Source: a virus. Taken from it: a stretch of 64,000 bases of DNA. Numbering within the stretch: position 1 is the stretch's first letter; each line of letters starts with the position of its first letter. The stretch is taken from positions 1-64,000 of the IMG/VR virus record IMGVR_UViG_3300031772_000009; one strand, written 5' to 3'. A model generated the notes under the pieces. The model did not search any database, had not been told where the DNA came from, and saw only the letters and a list, made by a program, of their open reading frames with translations. The position numbers were made by a program, and so were the translations under genes. This document shows positions 24,113 to 32,071 of this stretch, piece by piece.

Positions 24113-24476
24113 GATAACGAGTGACTTAGGCGAATTTCGGGAGAGAGAACACTATCACGAATGGATTGAGCCTTGGACATTCGGAGTATATAAAGGCAAC
24201 ACGATATGGTATAGATACCGTCCTAAACCTTTAAGCGTTACACTCACGATACTACATGAAATCATACACTTGATTATTGATAAAAGTCTATCTGTAAACC
24301 ATGCAACTTTATGTCTGTCAACTTTATGTCTGTTCAGAGATTTCTTAGACGGAACATTAGACTTCATTAATGGAATCTTGCGTTACCGAGAATGGCGTGT
24401 CTCAATCCATGCAAATCTACAATATTACGTTAAAGCCAACTTTAGACACTGGTGGACTTGGGTGCGGTGCAAATGA
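24099..24476 (+). CDS. mini HExxH protein (HEIIH)
   Basis: 125 aa. Residues 53-57 are HEIIH in the helix TILHEIIHLIID. Unlike most members of the family in this window it lacks the Asp 16 residues later; His-68 or a later residue might serve as third ligand. A basic C-terminus follows. Overlaps both neighbours. Confidence 0.55.
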   Translation: MKMIKITSDLGEFREREHYHEWIEPWTFGVYKGNTIWYRYRPKPLSVTLTILHEIIHLIIDKSLSVNHATLCLSTLCLFRDFLDGTLDFINGILRYREWRVSIHANLQYYVKANFRHWWTWVRCK

Positions 24477-24643
24477 AGGAATCACTAATTATTACTTGGA
24501 ATGGAATTCCGATGTTCATTCCAGCTAAAAATGCGACTAGACAGTTAATGATAGAGTTATGGTTTGACGGTGATAAAATCCTAAAGGAATTAGGTATACA
24601 GAAACTTAAGAAAAGAGACCCAAGAAAGGCATACATAGTATAG
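24473..24643 (+). CDS. small protein, unknown function
   Basis: 56 aa from the ATG in an ATGA overlap. Mixed strand/helix pattern (SLIITWNGIPMFIPAKN), basic tail. Last gene of its operon. Confidence 0.5.
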   Translation: MKESLIITWNGIPMFIPAKNATRQLMIELWFDGDKILKELGIQKLKKRDPRKAYIV

Positions 24644-24657
24644 GAGTGAGAAATAGT

Positions 24658-24684
24658 CCATAAACGTTTATATACCAGAACGTG
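24658..24684 (+). promoter_or_regulatory. CCATAAAG-type promoter
   Basis: CCATAAACGTTTATATAC at 24658-24675, about 30 bases before the ATG of the following membrane-protein gene. Confidence 0.7.
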
Positions 24685-24705
24685 TGAGATATATAGGATG
24701 AGAAA

Positions 24706-24873
24706 ATGTTTGACCCGATAGAGTTTGACCCTACCCCATTCAACGAAATATGGAAGAAGATGAGCAGTGACGTAGCATTAATACTGGTTGGCATATTCGT
24801 AATCTTGCTCATAGCATACATCGTAGATTTTACATGTCGCTGGTACGAAATAGGAAGGAAGTATAGAACATGA
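24706..24873 (+). CDS. 55-residue single-pass membrane protein
   Basis: Acidic N-terminus MFDPIEFDPTPF, then one hydrophobic helix (VALILVGIFVILLIAYIV) and a short basic tail. The stop overlaps the next ATG. First gene after a strong promoter. Confidence 0.6.
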   Translation: MFDPIEFDPTPFNEIWKKMSSDVALILVGIFVILLIAYIVDFTCRWYEIGRKYRT

Positions 24874-25136
24874 AAGCAATTGTAACTGTAAAACTTCCGA
24901 GAAATACGAGACATGACCCACGAAATAAAGAGTTTGGAGTGTGTCCACTCTCCAAGTTTCTTAAAATTTACATGTGTTGTTCAGACGTTACTGGAGAACA
25001 CCACTCTTACATTGAGACTGGAACATGTATGAACGATATAGAATGTAAAGCTAAAGGTAAATTCAGACATGTTACCAGAATAGAAGTTGCGGATGAGTGG
25101 GAACAACCAAAACATATAGAGGTAGAACATCTATGA
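24870..25136 (+). CDS. Cys-containing protein, unknown function
   Basis: 88 aa with seven cysteines spread over residues 25-60 (CPL, CC, C, C), ending acidic. ATGA overlaps on both sides. No family recognised. Confidence 0.5.
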   Translation: MKAIVTVKLPRNTRHDPRNKEFGVCPLSKFLKIYMCCSDVTGEHHSYIETGTCMNDIECKAKGKFRHVTRIEVADEWEQPKHIEVEHL

Positions 25137-25390
25137 AGAAACAAACAGTCTGTATAAATTGTAAAAAGACTTTCTGGAGTAAAGCAATCAAGAACAAAGT
25201 CACTAAGAAAATAGAGGCTCTCGACAATATCTGTCAACTTTGCAAGAACGGAATTAAGCAGAGACAGATGAAACGTGGAGAAACCATTAGGGTTATTCCA
25301 GCAGAGTTTGAGAGATATATAAGATTCCGAGAACTTTATATTGCTGAAGCAAAACGTAGACAAGAAGAAAAGGAAAAGAATGTGAGATAA
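25133..25390 (+). CDS. zinc-finger protein with basic helix
   Basis: 85 aa. CINCKKTF and CQLCKNG form a zinc site, then a charged helix. Could bind nucleic acid. Start from the ATGA overlap. Confidence 0.55.
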   Translation: MKKQTVCINCKKTFWSKAIKNKVTKKIEALDNICQLCKNGIKQRQMKRGETIRVIPAEFERYIRFRELYIAEAKRRQEEKEKNVR

Positions 25391-25824
25391 TGGGATTCGA
25401 TATAGACGTATTGGTTAAGGCTTACGAAGTTTGGAAGAAAACTCCGCTAGGCAAACAGATGGTAGAGGAAGAGAAGACTTGGATTCCAATTGAAATACCG
25501 AAAGACCAATTGCCTATGGGTTGGCATCTTACAGATGGTGGAATAAAAGATGGTTACTTTATTTACTCTAACGAAGGTTACTCTAACGAAGTTCACGTAG
25601 AATCGTCATGGGATGGAATACCAGTTCATATGGGTGGATACCCAGACCATTATCATATTACCGTTTCAGTTGTTGAAGACGATAACTCATTTGACGAGGA
25701 AAACGAAACAGACTCAAGCGAATCCAGAGAAATCGGCAAGTATAATGTCAAGAAGTTAGGCTGGAAGAAAGCCTTCGAGATGGCTAACAACTTAGCCTTA
25801 TACCACATGAAGGACTCAATATGA
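25390..25824 (+). CDS. unknown protein
   Basis: 144 aa, acidic mid-region (DDNSFDEENETDSSES), with WGIPVHMGGYPDHYHITV-like strand segments before it. No domain recognised. It overlaps the previous stop by one base. Confidence 0.55.
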   Translation: MGFDIDVLVKAYEVWKKTPLGKQMVEEEKTWIPIEIPKDQLPMGWHLTDGGIKDGYFIYSNEGYSNEVHVESSWDGIPVHMGGYPDHYHITVSVVEDDNSFDEENETDSSESREIGKYNVKKLGWKKAFEMANNLALYHMKDSI

Positions 25825-25834
25825 AGGTGATTAA

Positions 25835-26107
25835 ATGGTAAAGAAAGTAGTTAAGTGTATTTGCGGAACAAACAACCCGATAAACACGGATAAACACAAT
25901 TATAGAGAGAAACGATGCCGAAACTGTCTACGAGTAATTGACAACCAGAGTCCCAAACAGAGAGTTCTAAGCGTGTTCCAAATGAAAAAGAAGGAAGCAA
26001 AGAAACTTAGCAGAGAACGATTCATCAATCGGCTACTTACTCAGAAGATGTCAATGAAAGAAATAGAGAAACGTTTGGATAAACAATTTGATTTTGAGAA
26101 AAACTAA
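25835..26107 (+). CDS. zinc-knuckle protein
   Basis: 90 aa, basic. CICGTNN and CRNCLR suggest a treble-clef-like zinc site, then helical KKEAKKLSRERF. Preceded by AAGGTGAT, a good Shine-Dalgarno sequence. Confidence 0.55.
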   Translation: MVKKVVKCICGTNNPINTDKHNYREKRCRNCLRVIDNQSPKQRVLSVFQMKKKEAKKLSRERFINRLLTQKMSMKEIEKRLDKQFDFEKN

Positions 26108-26136
26108 CCTTCCCTTTTGTTTTAGTGAGGAATAGT

Positions 26137-26160
26137 CCATAAAGCTTTATATAGGGCAAG
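26137..26160 (+). promoter_or_regulatory. CCATAAAG-type promoter
   Basis: CCATAAAGCTTTATATAGG at 26137-26155; the gene starts 23 bases later, so the mRNA may be nearly leaderless. Confidence 0.7.
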
Positions 26161-26177
26161 TGTATGATATATAAGTG

Positions 26178-26342
26178 ATGAAAATGAAAGTCGTTAAAGT
26201 CCAAATCACGAAGTTGAGTGGAGTTAAAGATGTGTGGGCAATCAAAATCATCGGAGAAGTTGAGGGAGTAATGATGCCTATGGAGTCTCTGGAAGCCTCG
26301 TTCTATTCAGAAACCGAACCTAAAGTGGAAGTGATAAAATGA
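26178..26342 (+). CDS. small beta protein, unknown function
   Basis: 54 aa (MKMKVVKVQITKLSG start). The last residues, EPKVEVIK, are echoed by a micro-frame after the following HNH gene (KPKVEITK), so the HNH gene seems to have inserted at its 3' end. Confidence 0.55.
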   Translation: MKMKVVKVQITKLSGVKDVWAIKIIGEVEGVMMPMESLEASFYSETEPKVEVIK

Positions 26343-26740
26343 CTCATAGCAAAGAATATATGCGAAAATGGAGACATGAACATCCAAAACAATGTAAGGA
26401 ACATCAAAGAAAATGGAGAAAAGAACATCCAGAACAAATTCAAAAATACTATCGAGAACATAGAGAACACGAATTGGAACGAATGAAAAAATACCGTCAA
26501 GAATATAGGGAAAAGATTTTTGCTAAACTAGGGAATAAATGTGTTAAATGTGGATTCTCAGACCCCAGAGTCTTACAGATAGACCACGTTCACGGTCACG
26601 GAATAAAAGAATGTAGAGGAATAGGTTCTAACTCGACAAAATTCTATAAAAAGGTTCTTGCAGACACTAAAGGGAATTACCAGATTCTCTGTGCAAATTG
26701 TAATTGGATAAAGAGACATGAAAATAGAGAAGAGAGATAA
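26339..26740 (+). CDS. HNH endonuclease
   Basis: 133 aa. A basic helix with repeated KEHPEQ-like stretches precedes GNKCVKCGF, QIDHVHGHGIKE and LLCANCN-type ILCANCNWIKRHEN. It belongs to the same subgroup as 48343 (QIDHVHGHG). Flanked by an imperfect direct repeat (26317-26342 and 26747-26772). Confidence 0.82.
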   Translation: MTHSKEYMRKWRHEHPKQCKEHQRKWRKEHPEQIQKYYREHREHELERMKKYRQEYREKIFAKLGNKCVKCGFSDPRVLQIDHVHGHGIKECRGIGSNSTKFYKKVLADTKGNYQILCANCNWIKRHENREER

Positions 26741-26742
26741 AC

Positions 26743-26772
26743 ATGAAACCTAAAGTGGAGATAACAAAATGA
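26743..26772 (+). other. echo of the 3' end of the gene at 26178
   Basis: A nine-codon frame MKPKVEITK ends in TGA overlapping the next ATG. Its DNA (AACCTAAAGTGGA, then ATAACAAAATGA) copies 26317-26342 with a few changes. It reads as the displaced original gene end left by HNH insertion. Confidence 0.5.
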
Positions 26773-26951
26773 AAAGAAATAAAGATGGAAACGATATAAA
26801 TTTCACAGTTAGATGTTTAGACTGTAGAAAGCAATTGTCTGTCTCTATTGGATATGGCATTCCAGAGGAAAGTGAAGACAATAAAGTATTAGACTTCGTT
26901 AGGCTTCATCATAATGGACATAGAATAAAAATGATGGAGATAACTAAATGA
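26769..26951 (+). CDS. zinc-site small protein
   Basis: 60 aa. VRCLDCRKQLS gives one cysteine pair, and a His-rich FVRLHHNGHRIKM a possible second half. ATGA overlaps connect it with both neighbours. Confidence 0.5.
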   Translation: MKRNKDGNDINFTVRCLDCRKQLSVSIGYGIPEESEDNKVLDFVRLHHNGHRIKMMEITK

Positions 26952-27109
26952 CAGAGTTATACTATCATGACCCCAAAGGTGGAAAGAAACATATTAAAGA
27001 GATAATCATTCACATGTTTGGAGAAGACGGTGAATGGCTGTGGTTCGAAATGGTTTTTGACGATGGTTCTAGTCTTCAGTCTTACAACTTTAAGGGAGTC
27101 TACACATGA
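26948..27109 (+). CDS. small beta-rich protein
   Basis: 53 aa (MTELYYHDPKGGKKH...). Strand-like segments EIIIHMFG and WLWFEMVFDDG. Bounded by ATGA overlaps on both sides. No family recognised. Confidence 0.5.
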   Translation: MTELYYHDPKGGKKHIKEIIIHMFGEDGEWLWFEMVFDDGSSLQSYNFKGVYT

Positions 27110-27366
27110 CAGAGAAAGATAAGCTAACAAGAGACGATTTTATTCCAGTAGACGGGGCAACGACACCTAAAGAACCTATAAGTTGGAAGTGGTTCTTTAA
27201 GGGAATAGTCAAAATATTCTACGTTTTATTGACAGAACCTAGAATACATGTAAAGAAAAGCCCAGTAAACATTAAGAAACTTGGGGAACAACAGAAGATT
27301 GATGAAGAGGAACAAGAAGACTTAGATAACCTTGACACAGAAATGCTGGACTTTTTAGGAGATTAA
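27106..27366 (+). CDS. unknown protein with hydrophobic centre
   Basis: 86 aa; a short hydrophobic stretch (KWFFKGIVKIFYVLLT) then a very acidic end (DEEEQEDLDNLDTEMLD). It may associate with a membrane. Confidence 0.5.
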   Translation: MTEKDKLTRDDFIPVDGATTPKEPISWKWFFKGIVKIFYVLLTEPRIHVKKSPVNIKKLGEQQKIDEEEQEDLDNLDTEMLDFLGD

Positions 27367-27370
27367 AAAC

Positions 27371-27664
27371 ATGAAGTTTCAATGCCAAAATCCAGAATGT
27401 AAAAAAATATTCGTATACGCCGCAAAACGGACATCAACCGAATATAATCCCAACTACTCAGTGAAAGACCTACTTGAAACACATGAATGTCCATTCTGTA
27501 AAAGTCCGAACTTTGAAGAGTATGCCGAACCTAAAGTCATCGAGAAGATTTCAAGTGTCAAAAACGTGGAACTTGCCGAGGTTGACGGGTGGATAGCCCA
27601 AGGATACGAAGTTAAAGAATTATACGCAAAAACGGCAACAATGATAAAGAAGGAGAAAACATAA
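27371..27664 (+). CDS. zinc-ribbon protein
   Basis: 97 aa. CQNPECKKIF and CPFCKSPNF form a zinc ribbon in the first 55 residues; the rest is a mixed alpha/beta domain. It directly precedes the ATPase gene. Confidence 0.6.
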   Translation: MKFQCQNPECKKIFVYAAKRTSTEYNPNYSVKDLLETHECPFCKSPNFEEYAEPKVIEKISSVKNVELAEVDGWIAQGYEVKELYAKTATMIKKEKT

Positions 27665-27665
27665 T

Positions 27666-28457
27666 ATGCTTACAGCCGAGATTTTACAAGAGATACTCGA
27701 TACTGGAATCGTTCTAGCTGGAGCTAAAAAGTGTGGAAAGAGTAATGCTTCTAAGGTTTTGGCTAGTGAAATAATAAAGGAACATCCAAACATTCAAGTC
27801 CGAATCTTTGACACTTGCCAAAATTGGGTTCACGGTTTCGAACCCGTCCTATGCCAAAAGATAAACGATGAGACAAGATATTTATACACTGGAAAAAGAA
27901 ACGTGTTGTACGACATTGAACTTATGGACATGGAAAAAATAATGGATGACATTGGAAAGATTGTTAGCCATGACTACAATGAACAGAGACTTTTGAAGAC
28001 GCAAAACAAGATGGACAGATGGATAGTCTACTTTATTGAGGAAGCCCAGAACGTTCTTGGAACTTATAGTTTGTCACGGGAGTCTGGAAAACTCTGGATA
28101 AAAATGATTAGTGAAGGACGCAATTTCAATATGGCATTTGTCTTCATAGGTCAACGTCTTGCAGACATATCTACAAAAGTAATAGAAAGAGCTAATGGCT
28201 ACCTATTTGGAAGAACATTTGGAGATAATGATAAGAAGAAGATAACTAGAATAGTTGGAGATGCAATAATGGATAAGGGTCTGGGAGACAATGAAGACTA
28301 TATAAAAATTACTGGAAATAAGATTGTTGAGGAAGTTTCTAAGCTGGAAACTGGAGAGTTTATCTACTTTAACGGTAAAGTTGGGAGACATATAAAATTT
28401 CCATGCTATACTTCTGACTCAACTCCAATACCATTATCAATAGAAACGCTTAAATAG
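27666..28457 (+). CDS. HerA/FtsK-superfamily ATPase
   Basis: 263 aa. Walker A is GAKKCGKSN (about residues 18-26), Walker B is IVYFIEEAQ (about 118-126), and IGQRLADIST supplies the polar Gln of motif 'sensor' strands, with EGRNFNMAFVF before it as in HerA-like proteins. The size is close to small viral packaging ATPases of this superfamily such as STIV B204, but tailed viruses normally package with a terminase, so a helicase, conjugation-like or segregation role is equally possible. Confidence 0.7.
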   Translation: MLTAEILQEILDTGIVLAGAKKCGKSNASKVLASEIIKEHPNIQVRIFDTCQNWVHGFEPVLCQKINDETRYLYTGKRNVLYDIELMDMEKIMDDIGKIVSHDYNEQRLLKTQNKMDRWIVYFIEEAQNVLGTYSLSRESGKLWIKMISEGRNFNMAFVFIGQRLADISTKVIERANGYLFGRTFGDNDKKKITRIVGDAIMDKGLGDNEDYIKITGNKIVEEVSKLETGEFIYFNGKVGRHIKFPCYTSDSTPIPLSIETLK

Positions 28458-28491
28458 TAGAGTTACTATAATAATTATAGGTGAAATTAGT

Positions 28492-28983
28492 TTGGTATTG
28501 ACCGAAGAACAAAAAGAGAAGCAAAGGAAATATATGCGGGAATGGGCAAGAAAGGACAGAACCAAAAGTCCAGAGAAATATAGACAAGCAAGTAAGCGAT
28601 ATAGAGAAAAACTTGGAAAAGAAGAATATAATCGAAGACAAAGGGAATGGAACAAAAGAAACCCAGAAAAACAACTAGAACGTGATAGAAATTATAGAAA
28701 CAAACACAGACAAAAATATAATGAGGCAAGACTAAATCAAATAAAAAGAAAATGGATTGAAGTTATGACTATTCTGGGAGATGTTTGTAGTATTTGTAAA
28801 CATAAAGGCAAAAGAAGAGTATCTTGTCATGAAATTTATGGAAAACCTCATAAGGGGAATCCTTGGTACGTCCTTAAACATATTGAGAGGTTTATTCCTC
28901 TTTGTGATACATGTCATAAATCAGTTCACAGATACCATGAATATAAAAAGGAAATAGAAGAGTTAGAAAAGAAGATGATATAA
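28492..28983 (+). CDS. HNH endonuclease (divergent)
   Basis: 163 aa from TTG, preceded by GGTGAA. The Lys/Arg-rich N-terminal helix (SPEKYRQASKRYREK) is like the other HNH proteins here. The core is altered: CSICKHKGKRRVSCHEIYG, then LCDTCHKSVHR, so the first HH is reduced to CHE. Activity may be changed. Confidence 0.7.
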   Translation: MVLTEEQKEKQRKYMREWARKDRTKSPEKYRQASKRYREKLGKEEYNRRQREWNKRNPEKQLERDRNYRNKHRQKYNEARLNQIKRKWIEVMTILGDVCSICKHKGKRRVSCHEIYGKPHKGNPWYVLKHIERFIPLCDTCHKSVHRYHEYKKEIEELEKKMI

Positions 28984-28985
28984 CC

Positions 28986-29153
28986 ATGCCAAGATTAGAA
29001 TGTCCAGACTGTCTGGGAAAAGGATATGTGATAGTGAAAAGAATAAAACCACGTATTAGAGACGGAATATTTCAACGTGTAATATGTCCAAAGTGTAATG
29101 GGACTGGTTTGCTTCCTTCAGTATTTACGGGTGTAAAATTTGAAAGTCTGTAA
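28986..29153 (+). CDS. DnaJ-type zinc-finger protein
   Basis: 55 aa. Two CxxCxGxG motifs (CPDCLGKG and CPKCNGTG) make a single DnaJ-like central zinc-finger without a J-domain. Such free units can bind unfolded chains or RNA-binding partners; role unknown. Confidence 0.7.
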   Translation: MPRLECPDCLGKGYVIVKRIKPRIRDGIFQRVICPKCNGTGLLPSVFTGVKFESL

Positions 29154-29181
29154 AGGACATGTTAAAAGTCTACGAAGGGGC

Positions 29182-29250
29182 ATGACATACCAAATAGTTA
29201 ATAAGAAAGACTGTGAAATATGTAAGTTACTAGATAAACATGACTGGTGA
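29182..29250 (+). CDS. micro-protein with CxxC
   Basis: 22 aa (MTYQIVNKKDCEICKLLDK...). The stop overlaps the next ATG by 11 bases, as is usual here, and CEIC could bind zinc. Too short to be certain. Confidence 0.3.
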   Translation: MTYQIVNKKDCEICKLLDKHDW

Positions 29251-29443
29251 AAATATGAATAGACTTTGGAGAATAAAGCATTGGTTCAAGTATGAACCTT
29301 CAATAGCTTTTGATTGGTTCATGGCTAAACTATTCCATATACTAGCTGAACTTACTGATAGAATAGGACGTTTAATATGTTGGCTTGGTAACTTGGATTG
29401 GGAGACTATTAAAAAAGAAGAGGAAGAAAAAGAAGATGAGTAA
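29240..29443 (+). CDS. small helical protein, unknown function
   Basis: 67 aa, amphipathic and Trp-rich (RLWRIKHWFKYEP), ending with a run of Glu/Lys. It overlaps the AAA ATPase gene by 8 bases and may act with it. Confidence 0.5.
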   Translation: MTGENMNRLWRIKHWFKYEPSIAFDWFMAKLFHILAELTDRIGRLICWLGNLDWETIKKEEEEKEDE

Positions 29444-30773
29444 AGAACCAAATCCAGAAGAAAATGGAGAAGTAAAAAGAGGAAGTGTCTCAACAGTCTA
29501 TAACGAGAACATAGAGCATTTTGCTCAAACTTTACTGGAAGTTTTGGGCAAATTCAAAAGTCTGAGAGAACAACGTTACACGGAATTTTTTGCCACTGAT
29601 GATAAAGATATGAGTCGTATCTATATTGAATATCCACCATATCAACGTGCAGAAGCCATTTATGCCCATAACCGTTTCCTAGACGAACAAATAAAGTGTG
29701 GCAAAATTAAAGAGTCTGTAAGAATCGAAAATTATGATAGTGGCAAAGAAGTTTCTTCCTCATATGAGACAATACGGATTTCACGGGAAAAATACGAGAA
29801 CTTTTTGACTGAAGGATACCAATATTTCATTTGGGATGGCATAAGACTAACTCAAGAGATTTACTTTTCTGGAAGTAGCAGATATGTTCGTTTGTACTTT
29901 AGAAAAGCCGATACTGAAAAAGTAACAGAATTCATAACACAACTTCGCCTGTTCATGAAAAGCAATGCCTTGTTTAAAGGAGAAAAACTTCTGTTTACAC
30001 GTAGAGGTTGGGTGGAAATGCTGGAATATCCAAAGTTGGACTGGAATGATGTTATTCTGTCTCCACAAATAAAAAGAGAATTCGAACTCAACTTACTCAC
30101 TCCACTCAATGAAGGAGTAGACTGTATAGTAAAAGGCATTCCATGGAGAAGAGGACTATTGCTTGGTGGTTTGGCTGGAACTGGAAAAACGCAAGTTTGC
30201 AGAGTGCTTTGCAACCAATTAAAGGATGTGACGGTTCTTTGGGCGACACCTAAAGCCATTCAAGATGAAGATGATATAGCCATGCTTTTCGATGCGGCTA
30301 GACACTACTATCCAACACTGATAATAATTGAGGACATAGATTTTATAGGCGTAAGTAGAGATTTCTCTCAAGACCCAAGTTTAGGAGAACTACTTAGCCA
30401 ATTAGACGGTAACGACCCCAACTTTGGAATATTCGTTATTGCAACTACGAACAGACCAGAAATGCTTGACTCTGCTCTTGCAAACCGTCCAAGCCGTTTT
30501 GACGTTTTGATAGAGTTCAAACTTCCAGACAAAGAATCTTGCAAGAACTTGATAAAACTGTTCAGTAAAAACATGGTGTTTGACAAAGAATTAGATTTGG
30601 AAAACTTGGCATTGTCAATGAGAGATTTGACTGGAGCACAAATCAAGGAGTCATTCGTGTATGCTAGACTTGTAACAATATACAATAAAAAAGAGACGGT
30701 TGCAATTGAGGACGTTCTGAAGAGAGCGGAAAACTACAAATCAAAAAATGGTGCAGAGGCGTACAGAAAATAA
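29436..30773 (+). CDS. classical AAA ATPase
   Basis: 445 aa. Residues 1-190 form a non-conserved N-domain. Walker A GGLAGTGKTQ lies near residue 246, Walker B IIIEDIDFIG near 297, sensor 1 ATTNRPE near 335, and the arginine-finger segment RPSRFD near 352, followed by a small helical lid. This is the classical AAA clade (Cdc48/Rpt/Bcs1-like), which remodels or unfolds proteins as a hexamer. Nearby HExxH genes make an unfoldase-peptidase link possible, but nothing shows it. Confidence 0.85.
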   Translation: MSKEPNPEENGEVKRGSVSTVYNENIEHFAQTLLEVLGKFKSLREQRYTEFFATDDKDMSRIYIEYPPYQRAEAIYAHNRFLDEQIKCGKIKESVRIENYDSGKEVSSSYETIRISREKYENFLTEGYQYFIWDGIRLTQEIYFSGSSRYVRLYFRKADTEKVTEFITQLRLFMKSNALFKGEKLLFTRRGWVEMLEYPKLDWNDVILSPQIKREFELNLLTPLNEGVDCIVKGIPWRRGLLLGGLAGTGKTQVCRVLCNQLKDVTVLWATPKAIQDEDDIAMLFDAARHYYPTLIIIEDIDFIGVSRDFSQDPSLGELLSQLDGNDPNFGIFVIATTNRPEMLDSALANRPSRFDVLIEFKLPDKESCKNLIKLFSKNMVFDKELDLENLALSMRDLTGAQIKESFVYARLVTIYNKKETVAIEDVLKRAENYKSKNGAEAYRK

Positions 30774-30880
30774 TGGTTGACCATCCAATTCTGGAACGTC
30801 CATTCATAAATGACGATGAACGTCCTCAGAGACTAAACAGAAAGAACCCGTTTAATTTAGGCGGAGAAGAAAACGACTGA
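30773..30880 (+). CDS. 35-residue protein, unknown function
   Basis: MVDHPILERPFINDDERPQ..., polar and Asn/Pro-rich, probably unstructured. The start overlaps the ATPase stop by one base. Confidence 0.45.
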   Translation: MVDHPILERPFINDDERPQRLNRKNPFNLGGEEND

Positions 30881-30887
30881 TAAAACT

Positions 30888-30912
30888 TCATGAAGACTTA
30901 AATAATGGAAGT
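30888..30912 (+). promoter_or_regulatory. CCATAAAG-type promoter variant
   Basis: TCATGAAGACTTAAATAATGG at 30888-30907 with ATG 19 bases later. Confidence 0.55.
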
Positions 30913-30925
30913 GTGTAAGACAGTT

Positions 30926-31081
30926 ATGAAACAGAAAAATGAAAAACCGATAAGCTTTACATCGTATGAGAAGACTTGTGAGTTTCATTTTGCAACAGTA
31001 ACGAGAGTTTGTTATTGTGGCAAAACCGATGGGGCTTGCAGTAAGATAACATGTTGGAAGTTTAAAGAGAATGAAGAATGA
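30926..31081 (+). CDS. small Cys-rich protein
   Basis: 51 aa with six cysteines, including CYCGKTDGACSKITC. Probably a zinc site. It is the first gene after a promoter and overlaps the phosphatase gene by 11 bases. Confidence 0.5.
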   Translation: MKQKNEKPISFTSYEKTCEFHFATVTRVCYCGKTDGACSKITCWKFKENEE

Positions 31082-31499
31082 CGCAATAAAAAGGACGTTT
31101 GAGCTTCATGGAAATGATAAGATGAACAAGATAACGGAATATTTGGCTACTTGCGACATCGCCACTCTCACACATGAAGGGTGGGTGGTAGTTGACGTTC
31201 GTGATATAACAGACTTTGAGAAGGACGTTGAGAAGGTGAAGTATAAGATTCTTCTAGTTACCAGACTAATAGCGATGGGAGCAAAAGTGTGTGTGAGATG
31301 TGCTTGCGGAATAAACAGAAGCAATGCCATAGCTCTTTCGGCAATGTGTTATCTCTGCAACAAAAGCGAGTATCTGGACACTGATTGGGACAGACACTAC
31401 AACTTCATTAAGAAAACTGTTCCAGCAATGCAGATACTTCCAGAACTGGAAGAAACAGTTAAGAAAGCACTTAAAGAACTTTACGCTGGATGGAAGTAA
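31071..31499 (+). CDS. dual-specificity/tyrosine phosphatase-like protein
   Basis: 142 aa. VRCACGINRSNAIA contains the CX5R loop (Cys-77 to Arg-83) followed by Ser, and VVVDVRDITDFEKD upstream resembles the strand and general-acid loop region of small PTPs. The usual His before the Cys is Arg. Such enzymes dephosphorylate proteins or the 5' end of RNA; with a RNA ligase encoded 5 kb away, RNA 5'-phosphatase activity is one possibility. Confidence 0.72.
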   Translation: MKNDAIKRTFELHGNDKMNKITEYLATCDIATLTHEGWVVVDVRDITDFEKDVEKVKYKILLVTRLIAMGAKVCVRCACGINRSNAIALSAMCYLCNKSEYLDTDWDRHYNFIKKTVPAMQILPELEETVKKALKELYAGWK

Positions 31500-31702
31500 A
31501 AAGAATGAAGATGACTAACAGAGAATATAAACTTGTTTGTAGAGAACTTACTGAAAGAATGAAGGATACTATCATTACATTTCCACGTAAAGATAATTTT
31601 GAAGGGTTGGATTTGGGTGATACTTCTACTATAAGTATTACTTTTGTTGGTGCGGATATAATGCAGATATTAGGAAGAATAAGAAGAGGGAAACTAAAAT
31701 GA
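31490..31702 (+). CDS. unknown protein
   Basis: 70 aa (an ATG at 31505 is an alternative start). EYKLVCRELTERMKD helix and SISITFVGADIMQILGR strand-helix. No family recognised; overlaps neighbours. Confidence 0.5.
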   Translation: MEVKRMKMTNREYKLVCRELTERMKDTIITFPRKDNFEGLDLGDTSTISITFVGADIMQILGRIRRGKLK

Positions 31703-32004
31703 ACTGTCCACACTGTAACTCTGAATTGGAACTGGACAAGACTGGAGCATTAGTTTGTCCGAAGTGTCACTGTGTCTTCCGAGTCTGTCTTGTTCGTTAC
31801 GAACCAAAATGCTATGCCAAACAGTATCCACACTCATCTGTAAAACAAGAACAGAAAAAGAGAAAGAAACGTGGAAGACCTAAAGACCCGATAAAAGCAT
31901 TGCATGAATCAATGGAAGAAAACAAAGAAGTGCTTGAAGCATTAAGTCATGGTCATCTTAAGAAGCGGGGGAGACCTAGAAAGATAAAGGAAAAGGTAAG
32001 TTAA
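31699..32004 (+). CDS. zinc ribbon plus two AT-hook-like motifs
   Basis: 101 aa. An N-terminal zinc ribbon (CPHC...CPKCHC) is followed by two basic KKRGRP motifs (at about residues 54-59 and 89-94). RGRP is the DNA minor-groove-binding core of AT-hooks, so it probably binds AT-rich DNA as a regulator or architectural protein. Confidence 0.68.
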   Translation: MNCPHCNSELELDKTGALVCPKCHCVFRVCLVRYEPKCYAKQYPHSSVKQEQKKRKKRGRPKDPIKALHESMEENKEVLEALSHGHLKKRGRPRKIKEKVS

Positions 32005-32033
32005 GATGTGCCAAATAAACAAGATGAAAATAA

Positions 32034-32060
32034 CCATAAAGTTTAAATAGTGGAAATGAT
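32034..32060 (+). promoter_or_regulatory. CCATAAAG-type promoter
   Basis: CCATAAAGTTTAAATAGTGG at 32034-32053; the ATG of the HNH gene is 18 bases later. Confidence 0.7.
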
Positions 32061-32071
32061 TATTATATGTC

